64,000 nucleotides of DNA from contig NZ_CP014264.1 of the NCBI RefSeq assembly GCF_001553685.1, positions 1,558,001 through 1,622,000 on the forward strand. Direction: 5' to 3'. How positions within the stretch are numbered: position 1 is the first letter of the stretch; each line of letters starts with the position of its first letter. Of the stretch, positions 42,764 through 51,222 are shown one piece after another. The notes beneath the pieces are model-generated. The model did no database searches, had not been told where the DNA came from, and saw only the letters and a list, made by a program, of their open reading frames with translations. The position numbers and the translations under genes are program-made. The DNA comes from Streptococcus sp. oral taxon 431. Its GTDB lineage: Bacteria > Bacillota > Bacilli > Lactobacillales > Streptococcaceae.

Positions 42764-43252
42764 CTACTCTATGCTCTCGAGCTCATCCATATCTTTTTCA
42801 TACTTCTTCTGAGCCCATTGACCATAGCTTTTCAAGCCTAAATTTCCAATAAAGACCCAAGGAAGATAAAAGATATAAGTAAATACCCAAGCAGAAAGGT
42901 ATTTAACGTTCAAAGGATTGTGCTGATAAATTTCTATGTTGAACTGGTAGTTTTGTAGCATTAAGATAGCTGTAATCACTAGAGTTAATAACAGGCATCC
43001 CAAAATCCTAAAATGAAAGCGACTATAGTAGGTCACACCCAAATCTCGAGCACGGCCGAAAAAGTAAAAATTCCCTATGATGATAATAACGAGAAGCATG
43101 CTGGGATTAAAAAGGCTTGGTGCTAACACCGATATGATATAAGCTAGAAACAACAATCCGATAGAGATATGAAAACTCTCTGCCCATGCTTTATTCATCA
43201 GTTGTTCTTCTCTTTCGTCTAGTAATTGATAATAATAAAATCTATTTTTCAT
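42764..43252 (-). CDS. Four-helix membrane protein paired with an XRE regulator
   Basis: A 162-residue membrane protein with four hydrophobic segments after a charged N terminus (MKNRFYYYQLLDEREEQLMNKAWAES). Proteins with this YYQLLDEREEQ start commonly follow small XRE repressors in Firmicutes (DUF3278/DUF6773-like group), but I cannot name the family with certainty. It overlaps the regulator gene by 11 bases. It may modulate or be modulated by the regulator. Function unknown. Confidence 0.7.
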   Translation of the reverse strand: MKNRFYYYQLLDEREEQLMNKAWAESFHISIGLLFLAYIISVLAPSLFNPSMLLVIIIIGNFYFFGRARDLGVTYYSRFHFRILGCLLLTLVITAILMLQNYQFNIEIYQHNPLNVKYLSAWVFTYIFYLPWVFIGNLGLKSYGQWAQKKYEKDMDELESIE

Positions 43253-43451
43253 CTTCTTCCTCCCAAAATAATTGATCTAGAGTTTTCCCTAAGCATCTAC
43301 AAATGGATTGGCAAAGTGAAAGCGAAGGATTGTACTTTCCAGCTTCTATCAAGCCGATAGTCTGCCTAGTGACACCCACAGCTTCTGCCAAGTCACCTTG
43401 TGTCATATCAAGCTCTACTCGAGCGAGTTTTAATTTTAAATTCTTAGCCAC
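43242..43451 (-). CDS. XRE-family transcriptional regulator, YozG-like
   Basis: A 69-residue Cro/CI-type DNA-binding protein. The helix-turn-helix is MTQGDLAEAVGVTRQTIGLIEAGKYNPSLSLC, with the C-terminal CRCLGKTLDQLFWEE typical of short stand-alone repressors. The start is GTG, behind a strong AGGAGGAGG. Its promoter is TTGCAT, 16 bases, TATAAT on the minus strand (43500-43527). Autoregulation together with the downstream membrane protein is likely. Confidence 0.88.
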   Translation of the reverse strand: MAKNLKLKLARVELDMTQGDLAEAVGVTRQTIGLIEAGKYNPSLSLCQSICRCLGKTLDQLFWEEEDEK

Positions 43452-43499
43452 TTCTTACCTCCTCCTTAATTTTAAAAGTCGCGCTTCTTTTTCAACTTT

Positions 43500-43527
43500 A
43501 TTATATCATATATTTTACATTATGCAA
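43500..43527 (-). promoter_or_regulatory. Promoter of the XRE regulator operon
   Basis: Complement of 43522-43527 is TTGCAT and of 43500-43505 is TATAAT, spacer 16 bases, with TG two bases before the -10. Confidence 0.75.
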
Positions 43528-43562
43528 TATATATATGTCATTTTGTGTTTTTTTTTACAAAA

Positions 43563-43592
43563 AAACTCTACCACTTACATGATAGAGAGTTC
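43563..43592 (-). terminator. Terminator of the 43598-44008 GNAT gene
   Basis: AACTCT and AGAGTT on the minus strand with a long loop, followed by seven T. The stem is short. Confidence 0.5.
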
Positions 43593-43597
43593 TATGT

Positions 43598-44008
43598 TTA
43601 CAAATCTTTTTGATAATAGTGTCTTTGTCCAGTGTAGGGATAATCTTTTAAGGTAAAGACTTCCTTGTAGCCCTGCTTTTGATAAAAGGCTGGCGCTTGA
43701 AACTGATATGTATTCACAAAAGCAAAGCGACAGTTTCTCTTCTTAGCTTCACTCTCTGCTTGCTGCAATAGTTGGGAGCCGATTCCTTGTCCTCGCAAAT
43801 CCTCTTTCACAAATAAATACTCAATTTCTAACCAATTCCCGAAAGTCTCTGCTACTAAGCCAGCCATAAGTTGACCATGATCATTTTCGACATAAAGGTT
43901 TAGTGGCTCACTATCAGCTGCTTCTCTCTTAGAACGATTATAGGAGCGAATCAAATCCCCTATTTCCTGCGCTTTCTGAGACTCTGTATTATCCAATCTA
44001 ATGTGCAT
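43598..44008 (-). CDS. GNAT family N-acetyltransferase
   Basis: A 136-residue GNAT protein. LEIEYLFVKEDLRGQGIGSQLLQQAESEAKKR is the acetyl-CoA motif and FYQKQGYKEVFTLKDYPYTGQ the C-terminal motif, both common in the streptococcal phosphinothricin-like group. ATG 44008 is chosen because GAGGAGG lies 5 bases upstream; a longer frame begins at 44032. Substrate unknown. Confidence 0.85.
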   Translation of the reverse strand: MHIRLDNTESQKAQEIGDLIRSYNRSKREAADSEPLNLYVENDHGQLMAGLVAETFGNWLEIEYLFVKEDLRGQGIGSQLLQQAESEAKKRNCRFAFVNTYQFQAPAFYQKQGYKEVFTLKDYPYTGQRHYYQKDL

Positions 44009-44070
44009 CAAAACCTCCTCAAAGACACTCACGCCTTGATTATATTCCTATTTTGAAGAACTGTCAAACT

Positions 44071-44099
44071 AAAAAAACTCACCAACCTAGGTTGATGAG
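44071..44099 (-). terminator. Terminator of the amino-acid permease gene
   Basis: CTCACCAACC / GGTTGATGAG (one mismatch) with a 2-base centre and a T7 run on the minus strand. Confidence 0.8.
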
Positions 44100-44107
44100 A
44101 GTAAAAC

Positions 44108-45481
44108 TTATTTTCTAAATTTCCATTGGCTATAAATACCAAATGCGACAATCCAGATAGCTGAACCTCTAGCTCCCATTACAGTTGATTCTTGTAAGAA
44201 GAGTGTTCCGAATACAAAGATAAAGAAGAGCATGGTCAGAGGATTTAGCAAGCGGTATTGAGGCATGAGATAGCCATTTGCCATAAAGTCTTTAGACTTG
44301 CGATACTTGAGATGGGCTACCATAATCAAGATGTAGATGGCGATATAAACACCTGATGAAGAAGCTGTAATCAAAGCAAAGGCGTCTGATACGCCAGGAA
44401 GTACATTGATGAAGGCAGCAAAACCAATCAATACGGCAGAAGCAATGATAGCATTCTGAGGAACGTTGTGGCGTGAAAGTGTATCTGCCTTAATAGCTTT
44501 CAAGAAACGATTTGGTGAATCATGGGCAATTTGGTACAAGTGACGACCTGTTGAGTAAAGGGTTGAATTCAAGGCTGACGCTGCTGAAGTCAAAACTACA
44601 AAGTTAATTAAAGCTGCAGCCCACTTAAGACCAACAAGTTCAAACACTGTCACAAATGGTGAATCTGTTGCAGAAAGTTCACGCCAAGGAATAATAGACA
44701 TGATGGCTAAGAGAGCTCCACCGTAGAAAAAGATAATTCGCAAAGGAATTTCCTTAACAGCCTTAGGCAATACTTTTCGAGGATCCTTGGTTTCAGATGT
44801 TGTAACACCGATAAACTCAATCATCAAGTAAGCAAAGAAAACCATTTGAAAGGCCATGACAAAGTTCATACCTCCATTTGGGAAAAGGGAGAAATGATCA
44901 CTGATATTGGCAAGGCTTGCTGAACCATAAGGCGTTTCAAAGCCAGTCAAAACTAGAAAAACACCTGTTGCAATCATGGCAAGAATGGCCACAATTTTAA
45001 TCATAGCAAACCAAAATTCCACCTCACCAAAGATTTTAACAGCAATCAAGTTCACCAATCCGAGTATTGTCAGAAATACAACCTGAATCAACCAAGATGG
45101 CCAAGATGGAAACCAAAACTGAACATAGTGAGCAATAGCCGTAATCTCGGCCATTCCTATAAAGACTACTGAGAGCCAATATGACCAGACTGAGAAGTAA
45201 CCCCATCCCTGACCAAGATAACGCGTAATAAAGTTGATAAAGGTGTGTTGCTCCGGATCTTGGTACAACATTTCCCCGATAGCGCGCATCATAAGATACA
45301 TGAAGCCACCCGTAATCATATATACCAATACAATCGAGGGTCCTGTTAAACTAATGGAGCGACCTGCCCCGAGAAATAATCCTGTCCCGATTGTACCAGC
45401 AATGGCCATAACCTGAACATGGCGATTGGTTAACCCACGTTCCATTTTATTTTTCTTTTTGTACTTATTTTCTGAATTCAT
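44108..45481 (-). CDS. Amino-acid permease, APC superfamily (AAT family)
   Basis: A 457-residue transporter with 12 membrane helices. The N-terminal ERGLTNRHVQVMAIAGTIGTGLFLGAG and GPSIVLVYMITGGFMYLMMRAIGEM are the conserved helix 1-2 motifs of the AAT family (GabP, AnsP, AroP). MIEFIGVTTSETKDPRKVLPKAV is the conserved helix 6 to loop region. The substrate may be a neutral or aromatic amino acid, not decidable here. It lies 83 bases downstream of greA with a terminator and cre-like site between. Confidence 0.9.
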   Translation of the reverse strand: MNSENKYKKKNKMERGLTNRHVQVMAIAGTIGTGLFLGAGRSISLTGPSIVLVYMITGGFMYLMMRAIGEMLYQDPEQHTFINFITRYLGQGWGYFSVWSYWLSVVFIGMAEITAIAHYVQFWFPSWPSWLIQVVFLTILGLVNLIAVKIFGEVEFWFAMIKIVAILAMIATGVFLVLTGFETPYGSASLANISDHFSLFPNGGMNFVMAFQMVFFAYLMIEFIGVTTSETKDPRKVLPKAVKEIPLRIIFFYGGALLAIMSIIPWRELSATDSPFVTVFELVGLKWAAALINFVVLTSAASALNSTLYSTGRHLYQIAHDSPNRFLKAIKADTLSRHNVPQNAIIASAVLIGFAAFINVLPGVSDAFALITASSSGVYIAIYILIMVAHLKYRKSKDFMANGYLMPQYRLLNPLTMLFFIFVFGTLFLQESTVMGARGSAIWIVAFGIYSQWKFRK

Positions 45482-45511
45482 ATAGTCTCCTCTAGTTTTT
45501 AGAATTAAGAA

Positions 45512-45550
45512 AAGGAGCGATGGGAAGCGCTTTCCCTATATCTACTCCTT
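45512..45550 (-). terminator. greA terminator containing a cre-like core
   Basis: Minus strand: AAGGAG...CTCCTT outer stem and GGGAAAGCGCTTCCC inner palindrome (45522-45536), followed by TTTTCTT. The core also resembles a CcpA cre (GGAAGCGCTTTCC), and it lies in the promoter region of the downstream permease gene. Confidence 0.6.
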
Positions 45551-45563
45551 CTTTTCATTCCTA

Positions 45564-46046
45564 TTAAACTGTTTTTTCTACTTTTAAGATTTTAACATCA
45601 TAGCTTCCTACAGGTGTTTCAATTGTAGCAGTATCACCTGTTTTCTTACCAATCAAGGCTTGCCCAATTGGGCTTTCATTTGATACTTTACCTGCAAAGG
45701 CATCGGCACCCGCTGATCCCACGATGATATATACTTCTTCGTCGTCTTCACCAATTTCTTGGATAGTGACTGTTTTCCCGATAGCAACTTCATCTTGAGC
45801 AACCGCATCGCTATTGACAATTTCAGCATAACGAATTTTTGTTTCCAAGCTAGAGATTTGTCCTTCAACGAAGGCTTGCTCGTCCTTAGCTGCTTCATAC
45901 TCACTATTTTCTGACAAGTCACCGTATGAACGCGCAATCTTGATGCGTTCTACAACTTCTGGACGACGAACTAGTTTCAACTCTTCTAATTCTTTTTCGA
46001 GTTTTTCCTTTTCTTCAAGGGTCATTGGATATGTTTTTTCTGCCAT
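45564..46046 (-). CDS. greA: Transcription elongation factor GreA
   Basis: A 160-residue factor that rescues backtracked RNA polymerase by stimulating RNA cleavage. The N-terminal coiled coil ([19 protein letters not shown]) carries the acidic tip [18 protein letters not shown], and the C-terminal FKBP-like domain ends [21 protein letters not shown] 46046 gives the standard MAEKTYPMT start. It follows mltG, but with its own promoter and a terminator between. Confidence 0.97.
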   Translation of the reverse strand: MAEKTYPMTLEEKEKLEKELEELKLVRRPEVVERIKIARSYGDLSENSEYEAAKDEQAFVEGQISSLETKIRYAEIVNSDAVAQDEVAIGKTVTIQEIGEDDEEVYIIVGSAGADAFAGKVSNESPIGQALIGKKTGDTATIETPVGSYDVKILKVEKTV

Positions 46047-46096
46047 TTTTCTCAACTTTCTTTTGAATAAATTTAAATTTCTTTAGGTAGTAAAGC

Positions 46097-46128
46097 AAAA
46101 TTATGTGGTAAACCACATAATTTTACAA
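46097..46128 (-). promoter_or_regulatory. greA promoter built into a perfect palindrome
   Basis: Minus strand: TTGTAA (complement of 46123-46128), exactly 17 bases, CATAAT (complement of 46100-46105). The spacer is the centre of a perfect 28-bp dyad: AAAATTATGTGGT (46097-46109), AA, ACCACATAATTTT (46112-46124). The dyad is not transcribed from this promoter, so it is more likely an operator than an attenuator. Confidence 0.7.
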
Positions 46129-46342
46129 TGAAGACAAAGTCTTTTTAGAGCTTTCCTTAAATGATTTTAGTCAGTATCGATCTTTTAAAACCTGTGCCTA
46201 AACCTAATGATTCTATCACTTCTAGACTCAGGTTCAAATAAGAGGTAAGTTTTTACTTTCGCAATTTCCGAACGCCTAAAACTTATAGATTTCAGGCGTT
46301 TCTGATCATAGAGGAAAGACTGGTGTGACTTGCTATTCCTGT

Positions 46343-46363
46343 AAAAAGAAGAGATTCTCTTCT
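46343..46363 (-). terminator. Terminator of mltG
   Basis: AGAAGAG / CTCTTCT 7-bp stem with a 3-base loop and T-run on the minus strand, 38 bases past the mltG stop. Confidence 0.8.
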
Positions 46364-46400
46364 ACATTCACGGCTTTAATAGCAAATCTTGTTCCAAGAG

Positions 46401-48125
46401 TTAGTTTGAACTACTTGATTGTGTTAGTTTACTGTTGACATGCTCTGCAACGTTTCGATCATGTTCTTCTCGTGTCGTTGCAAAGTAAACCTTGCCATCT
46501 TGTACGTTGGCTACAAAGTAGAGATTGTCACTCTTAGTTTGATTGATACTTGCTTCAATTGCATCAAGACTTGGACTGTCTACTGGGCCAGGCATTAAGC
46601 CAAGGTTTGTATAAACATTATATGGTGAATTGATTGTTGTATCAATTGCTGCATCATCTGCCAAGCTAATATTTTGTCCTAGCTTACCTTCTGCATAGAG
46701 AATAGCAATATTACTCTGAAGTGGCATACCAAGGTTCAAACGATTATAGAAAACTCCAGCAATTAGCTTACGATCATCAGTTTTCAACCCTTCTTTTTCC
46801 ACAAGTGATGCAATGGTGAGGAGTTCATTCACTGTCAAATTCTTTTCTTTGATTGCAGTATAATGCCCTGACAAGTTTTGGTCCATAGCTGCCACCATTT
46901 CATCAATCAAGCTTTCAACAGTTGTGCTTTCTTTGATGCTATATGTTGCTGGGAAAAGATAACCTTCTAAACGGTAACGAACACCACTTTCTTTAGTTGG
47001 TAGACTTTCGAGAAGGGTTGGATATTTAGCAACTAATTGAGAGATGAAGGTTTCATCTTGAACTTTTGCCAGGAAGGCATCCGCAGTCAAGGGTTCTTTA
47101 AACTCTCCTTGAAGCTGACCAACCGTTTGTGCGATTTGATCAAGGGTATAACCTTCAGGGATTGTAAGATTTGCAAGTGCAACCTCTTGAGGTTGAGGAG
47201 TTCCACCCTTTTGTAATTCTTTGATGATATCATCTGTACTCATGCTCTTTTGCAAATTGTAGTAACCAGATTTTAAATCAGAATAGTCTTTATACTTAGC
47301 ATAAAGGCTAAAGATAAACCCGTGTTTTACCAATCCAGAGTTCTCTAATGTATCACCAATTTGCTGAAGATTAGCTCCTTCTGGAATCTGAACCGTGACA
47401 TACTGTTTTGAATTTGCATCAACTGGTTGGAGTGCAGATTCGACATAACGGTAACCAAAGAAACCACCCACACCTAGTAAAACCAATAAAACAAATACTG
47501 TTACGAAAAATCCTTTCAAGCGTGATTTTTTCTTTTTCTTGATTGGTTTCACTGACTCTTTACGACTTCTTCTAGGAAGTTCAGTTCCAGTTTCAACTGG
47601 AGCAACTGGTTCTTGACTTGGAGTTTCTTTTGCAAGAACTGTTGGTTTCGGTTGAGGTTTAATATTCTTTCTAGCAGGACTTGGTTTGGCCTGATTCGTA
47701 CGATAAGAAACTGGAATCCTTGTCGAAATAGCATTGAACTCTTTCTCTTCTTCCGCTGGTTGAGCAGGTTCAAGAGGCTTGACGGATTCAACAGCTTCCG
47801 TTGATGGTAGAGGATCTGGAGCTACAGTTGGCTCTGAAGCTACAGAAGTTTCAACTGAATCATCTTGTAAAACTGGACGTGGTGGAACTGCTGGAGCATT
47901 AGCAAGCAATTCATCCACTAGTGAAACAGAATTGGCCATCAAGTCTTCTACAGAAGGTTCTTCCACTGGTTTTTCCGCTTCTGAACTATTACTTAAATTT
48001 GAAAACAAATCATCGTTACTACTTTTAGTATTCGCGATGCCGTCTTCTCTTTTTAATCTTTCTAAATCTCTTAAAATTTGTTCTTTAAAACTTAACTTTT
48101 CTTCTTCTCGAGAATTTTCGCTCAA
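46401..48125 (-). CDS. mltG: Endolytic murein transglycosylase MltG
   Basis: A 574-residue membrane enzyme that cleaves nascent glycan strands and belongs to the peripheral elongation machinery. Residues 1-200 are a long, acidic, low-complexity cytoplasmic region with Pro/Lys-rich stretches, as in pneumococcal MltG. One helix (GFFVTVFVLLVLLGVGGFFGY) follows a KPIKKKKKSRLK basic stop. The outer part has a LysM-like segment and the YceG domain with ASLVEKEG (catalytic Glu) and GVFYNRLNLGMPLQSN. The start is TTG, 8 bases after AAGGAGG. It is upstream of greA as in pneumococcus. Confidence 0.94.
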   Translation of the reverse strand: MSENSREEEKLSFKEQILRDLERLKREDGIANTKSSNDDLFSNLSNSSEAEKPVEEPSVEDLMANSVSLVDELLANAPAVPPRPVLQDDSVETSVASEPTVAPDPLPSTEAVESVKPLEPAQPAEEEKEFNAISTRIPVSYRTNQAKPSPARKNIKPQPKPTVLAKETPSQEPVAPVETGTELPRRSRKESVKPIKKKKKSRLKGFFVTVFVLLVLLGVGGFFGYRYVESALQPVDANSKQYVTVQIPEGANLQQIGDTLENSGLVKHGFIFSLYAKYKDYSDLKSGYYNLQKSMSTDDIIKELQKGGTPQPQEVALANLTIPEGYTLDQIAQTVGQLQGEFKEPLTADAFLAKVQDETFISQLVAKYPTLLESLPTKESGVRYRLEGYLFPATYSIKESTTVESLIDEMVAAMDQNLSGHYTAIKEKNLTVNELLTIASLVEKEGLKTDDRKLIAGVFYNRLNLGMPLQSNIAILYAEGKLGQNISLADDAAIDTTINSPYNVYTNLGLMPGPVDSPSLDAIEASINQTKSDNLYFVANVQDGKVYFATTREEHDRNVAEHVNSKLTQSSSSN

Positions 48126-48206
48126 AGGTGTTACCTCCTTGTTGATAATCCATAATATTATATCTTAAAAACTAAAGAAAAGCAACCATAGATGCCTTTC
48201 TGATGC

Positions 48207-48701
48207 CTAATTCGTGTTTTCCCAGATCATATCATACCATTCTTCCCCAGCAAAAGTCGACTTAGATTTTCCTTCATTCACAAAACCATGTTTCTCATAA
48301 TAACCAATGAGATAGTCATGACAGGTCAGATTGATTCCCTCACGCTCATGCTCAAGAGCGATCTCTTTTAAGGCGGTCAATAATTTTCGTCCGATACCTA
48401 AAGCTTGAGCTTTCTTAGCAATGGATAGACAAGTCACAGAGATATAGCCACCTTTTTGATGGCTATAATCTTTAATGTCTTCTGTAAAGGACTGGTCTTG
48501 TAAATGTCTATGAGGGACTACTGGTCCCTCAATATAGCCTAGTATTTCCCCCTCTTTTTCAGCCACTAAAAAACTAGTCTTAATTTCCTTCAGATGAGCT
48601 TCAAAAACAGGGCGAGGAATGGCTTCTTCAATTGAAAAGTTCTCTAGTTCAATTTCAAAGATACGATCTAAATCTGTCAATCTCGCTGGTCTAATAATCA
48701 T
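48207..48701 (-). CDS. GNAT family N-acetyltransferase
   Basis: A 164-residue GNAT protein resembling aralkylamine or RimI-like acetyltransferases. IIRPARLTDLDRIFEIELENF is the start, CLSIAKKAQALGIGRKLLTALKE the acetyl-CoA motif and GYYEKHGFVNEGKS the end motif. ATG 48701 is chosen from AGGAGG just upstream. It overlaps the next GNAT gene by 4 bases, so the two acetyltransferases are translated together. Substrates unknown. Confidence 0.87.
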   Translation of the reverse strand: MIIRPARLTDLDRIFEIELENFSIEEAIPRPVFEAHLKEIKTSFLVAEKEGEILGYIEGPVVPHRHLQDQSFTEDIKDYSHQKGGYISVTCLSIAKKAQALGIGRKLLTALKEIALEHEREGINLTCHDYLIGYYEKHGFVNEGKSKSTFAGEEWYDMIWENTN

Positions 48702-49213
48702 ATTTCCTCCTGAAAATAGGGATTCTGCCAACGCATGAGAAAGGCAACTTCACTGCCCCTTTCTCCATCTACGATCCCCTGTTCTACAAATCCATTCATT
48801 TCAAAGTAGGCCAGCAACTCATCCTCACAAAGCAGATAAATACCTGGTCTATCTTGCTGACGAGTAACTTCCTTCAAAGCTGCTAGCAACAAGGTTCCAA
48901 ACCCTTGCCTCTGATAATTCGGATGAACAGATAAAGCATCAATAACGAGATTTCTATTACTAATAGCTTCTCCATCTGCCATCTCTACTATCCATCTACT
49001 TACTGAGGATGTAGCAAAATCTGTCGCTAAAATATAAGCAATCACCTGATCATCCAGGCTAGCTAAGAGAAACGTACCCGCATGGTTGCGGATACGTTCT
49101 TCTATTATTTCTTTATTCATTATTTCTAGGGAGCTTGAAATACTTTCTTGTATCAAGCAAATCTGATCAATATCTGATTGCTGAGCTTCCCTGATTTTAA
49201 TTGGAAATTCCAT
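48698..49213 (-). CDS. GNAT family N-acetyltransferase
   Basis: A 171-residue GNAT protein (IREAQQSDIDQICLIQESIS; VHPNYQRQGFGTLLLAALKEV is the acetyl-CoA motif; AYFEMNGFVEQGIV the end). It lies between murC and a second GNAT gene with only 8 bases to murC, so it is in the murC-mltG gene string. Its relation to the wall genes may be purely positional. Confidence 0.87.
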   Translation of the reverse strand: MEFPIKIREAQQSDIDQICLIQESISSSLEIMNKEIIEERIRNHAGTFLLASLDDQVIAYILATDFATSSVSRWIVEMADGEAISNRNLVIDALSVHPNYQRQGFGTLLLAALKEVTRQQDRPGIYLLCEDELLAYFEMNGFVEQGIVDGERGSEVAFLMRWQNPYFQEEI

Positions 49214-49221
49214 GATCTTCC

Positions 49222-50556
49222 TTACTGAACATTGCTTGTCAAATTAGACAAGAGACGTTCGAATGAATATTCATACGTTTGGATGTCGCCAGCTCCCATG
49301 AAGACATAGACAGCATTGTCATGGTCTAGGAGTGGAGAAACATTTTCAACTGTGATAACTTGATGTTTCTTGTTGATTTTATTGGCAAGGTCTTCTACTT
49401 TGACATCACCATGGTCCACCTCACGAGCAGATCCATAGATTTGTGCTAGATAAACTGCATCAGCCTGATTCAAGGCTTGGGCAAAATCGTCCAACAAGGC
49501 GATTGTACGAGTAAAAGTATGCGGTTGGAAGATAGCCACGATTTCCTTGCTTGGATATTTCTGACGTGCAGCATCAAGAGTCGCTACGATTTCAGTTGGG
49601 TGATGCGCAAAGTCATCGATGATAACCGTGTTATTGACAATCTTTTCTGTAAAGCGACGTTTCACTCCTCCAAAAGTCTTCAAGTGTTCACGCACCAAAT
49701 TCAAATCAAAGCCAGCAGTATAAAGCAAACCAATTACTGCAGTGGCATTCATGATATTGTGACGGCCGAAAGTTGGAATGTGGAATTGGCCCAACTCTTG
49801 ACCACGGAAGTGAATGGTGAAGGTTGAACCTGTACTAGAACGAAGTAAATCGCTGGCTACAAAGTCATTGTTGTCTGCTTCAAAACCGTAATAATAGATT
49901 GGGGCATTTGCTGTAATCTTACGCAACTCAGCATCTTCACCATAGACAAACAAACCTTTGGTAATTTGTTTAGCATAATCATTGAAGGCGTTGAAGACAT
50001 CTTCCAAGCTTGTGAAATAGTCAGGATGGTCAAAGTCAATGTTCGTAATAATAGAATATTCTGGGTGATACGGCATGAAATGGCGCTCATACTCGTCTGA
50101 TTCAAAGACAAAATACTTGGCATTTTCAGAACCACGACCTGTACCATCTCCGATCAAGTAGCTTGTATCAGTGATGTGTGACAAGACGTGAGAAAGCATC
50201 CCTGTCGTTGACGTCTTACCGTGTGCACCTGCAACTCCCATACTGATAAAGTCACGCATAAAGCTACCAAGAAACTCATGGTAACGTTTGTAGCTGATAC
50301 CATTTTGGTCTGCATAAGCAATTTCAACATTGTTATCTGGACGGAAGGCATTACCAGCGATAATTTCTAAATCACCTTGAAGATTTTTTTCATCAAAAGG
50401 TAAAATTGTAATTCCTGCTTGCTCTAGTCCACGTTGTGTAAAGTAGTACTTTTCAACATCAGAACCTTGCACCTTGTGCCCCATTTGATGCAACATCAAA
50501 GCCAAGGCACTCATACCTGATCCTTTGATTCCGATAAAATGATAGGTTTTTGCCAT
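49222..50556 (-). CDS. murC: UDP-N-acetylmuramate-L-alanine ligase MurC
   Basis: A 444-residue Mur ligase adding L-Ala to UDP-MurNAc, the first amino acid of the peptidoglycan stem. The UDP-binding start is [19 protein letters not shown], the ATP loop is [24 protein letters not shown] and [10 protein letters not shown] bind metal, and [10 protein letters not shown] is diagnostic of MurC. Cytoplasmic. It is 11 bases from the hypothetical gene upstream. Confidence 0.97.
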   Translation of the reverse strand: MAKTYHFIGIKGSGMSALALMLHQMGHKVQGSDVEKYYFTQRGLEQAGITILPFDEKNLQGDLEIIAGNAFRPDNNVEIAYADQNGISYKRYHEFLGSFMRDFISMGVAGAHGKTSTTGMLSHVLSHITDTSYLIGDGTGRGSENAKYFVFESDEYERHFMPYHPEYSIITNIDFDHPDYFTSLEDVFNAFNDYAKQITKGLFVYGEDAELRKITANAPIYYYGFEADNNDFVASDLLRSSTGSTFTIHFRGQELGQFHIPTFGRHNIMNATAVIGLLYTAGFDLNLVREHLKTFGGVKRRFTEKIVNNTVIIDDFAHHPTEIVATLDAARQKYPSKEIVAIFQPHTFTRTIALLDDFAQALNQADAVYLAQIYGSAREVDHGDVKVEDLANKINKKHQVITVENVSPLLDHDNAVYVFMGAGDIQTYEYSFERLLSNLTSNVQ

Positions 50557-50567
50557 TTTCTTCCCCT

Positions 50568-51164
50568 CTATTCGCTCATTCTAGTCAAGTTAAGCTCTTG
50601 GGCCACTTGACGTTCTTGTTCTTTTTGTTTACTTTTTTTGTTATAAATTTGACTTTTCTTTAAAAAGTCATAATTGTTTTTCTTGGAACGACTTGTTTCA
50701 CCGTCTGAAATTGGATGTTCCACTTGAGAAACTGTTTCTGCCAAAATATAGTGAGATTGACCTAACTTCTGACTATATTTCGCAAATTCTCCTGGATTTT
50801 CTTTTTGAAAAGGTGCTGTCGGTTGATTTGCTGAACGCACCTGGCTTGTTTTCGTTTGACGTCTCGTATGACTCACATCCTGAGTCAAATATCGAGCCGA
50901 GCGCTTCTTTTTCAAATCCGCACGAGCTTCTTCACGCGCTAATTCAGCATAGGATTTTTCTTTTTTCTCAATCGGTTTTACAAGAGGCTTGGCTTTCTCT
51001 TGCTTTTTTTCTTCAGTGATTGGAGACCATTCTAAGTAGTTTTTATCTTGATAATCACCTTTGATATTACTGATGAAATCAGACTCATCGTAGAGATTCA
51101 TAACTGGCATTTCTGTCAACATGACTTCATCATCTGCCACTATTGGAAATCGTTTTTGTGTCAT
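50568..51164 (-). CDS. Conserved hypothetical basic protein
   Basis: A 198-residue, highly charged protein ([20 protein letters not shown]...). The N-terminal 60 residues are acidic and the rest is Lys/Arg/Gln-rich with low-complexity stretches ([20 protein letters not shown]). No membrane segment or known domain is visible. Its place between the SNF2 gene and murC matches pneumococcus, so it is a real, conserved streptococcal gene. Disorder is likely; function unknown. Confidence 0.75.
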   Translation of the reverse strand: MTQKRFPIVADDEVMLTEMPVMNLYDESDFISNIKGDYQDKNYLEWSPITEEKKQEKAKPLVKPIEKKEKSYAELAREEARADLKKKRSARYLTQDVSHTRRQTKTSQVRSANQPTAPFQKENPGEFAKYSQKLGQSHYILAETVSQVEHPISDGETSRSKKNNYDFLKKSQIYNKKSKQKEQERQVAQELNLTRMSE

Positions 51165-51222
51165 ATTTATTTCCTTTCAATACTCCATTATAGCGTAATG
51201 TCTTGATTTTTCAAGTATAGGC

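Larger units (their letters stand above)
46047..46400. other. greA-mltG intergenic region
   Basis: A 354-base gap with no convincing gene. It contains the mltG terminator (46343-46363), an AACGCCT / AGGCGTT hairpin (about 46272-46300) and the greA promoter with its palindrome (46097-46128). The rest is AT-rich and unassigned; a small RNA is possible but I see no clear promoter-terminator pair. Confidence 0.6.

Noticed and set aside
46097..46124. greA palindrome as a mltG terminator
   Set aside because: There is no T-run in the right place and a better terminator lies at 46343-46363; it overlaps promoter boxes instead.
47779..48168. Ser/Thr/Gly-rich open frame of 129 residues opposite mltG
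   Set aside because: It mirrors the low-complexity cytoplasmic region of MltG; no ribosome site or promoter supports it.
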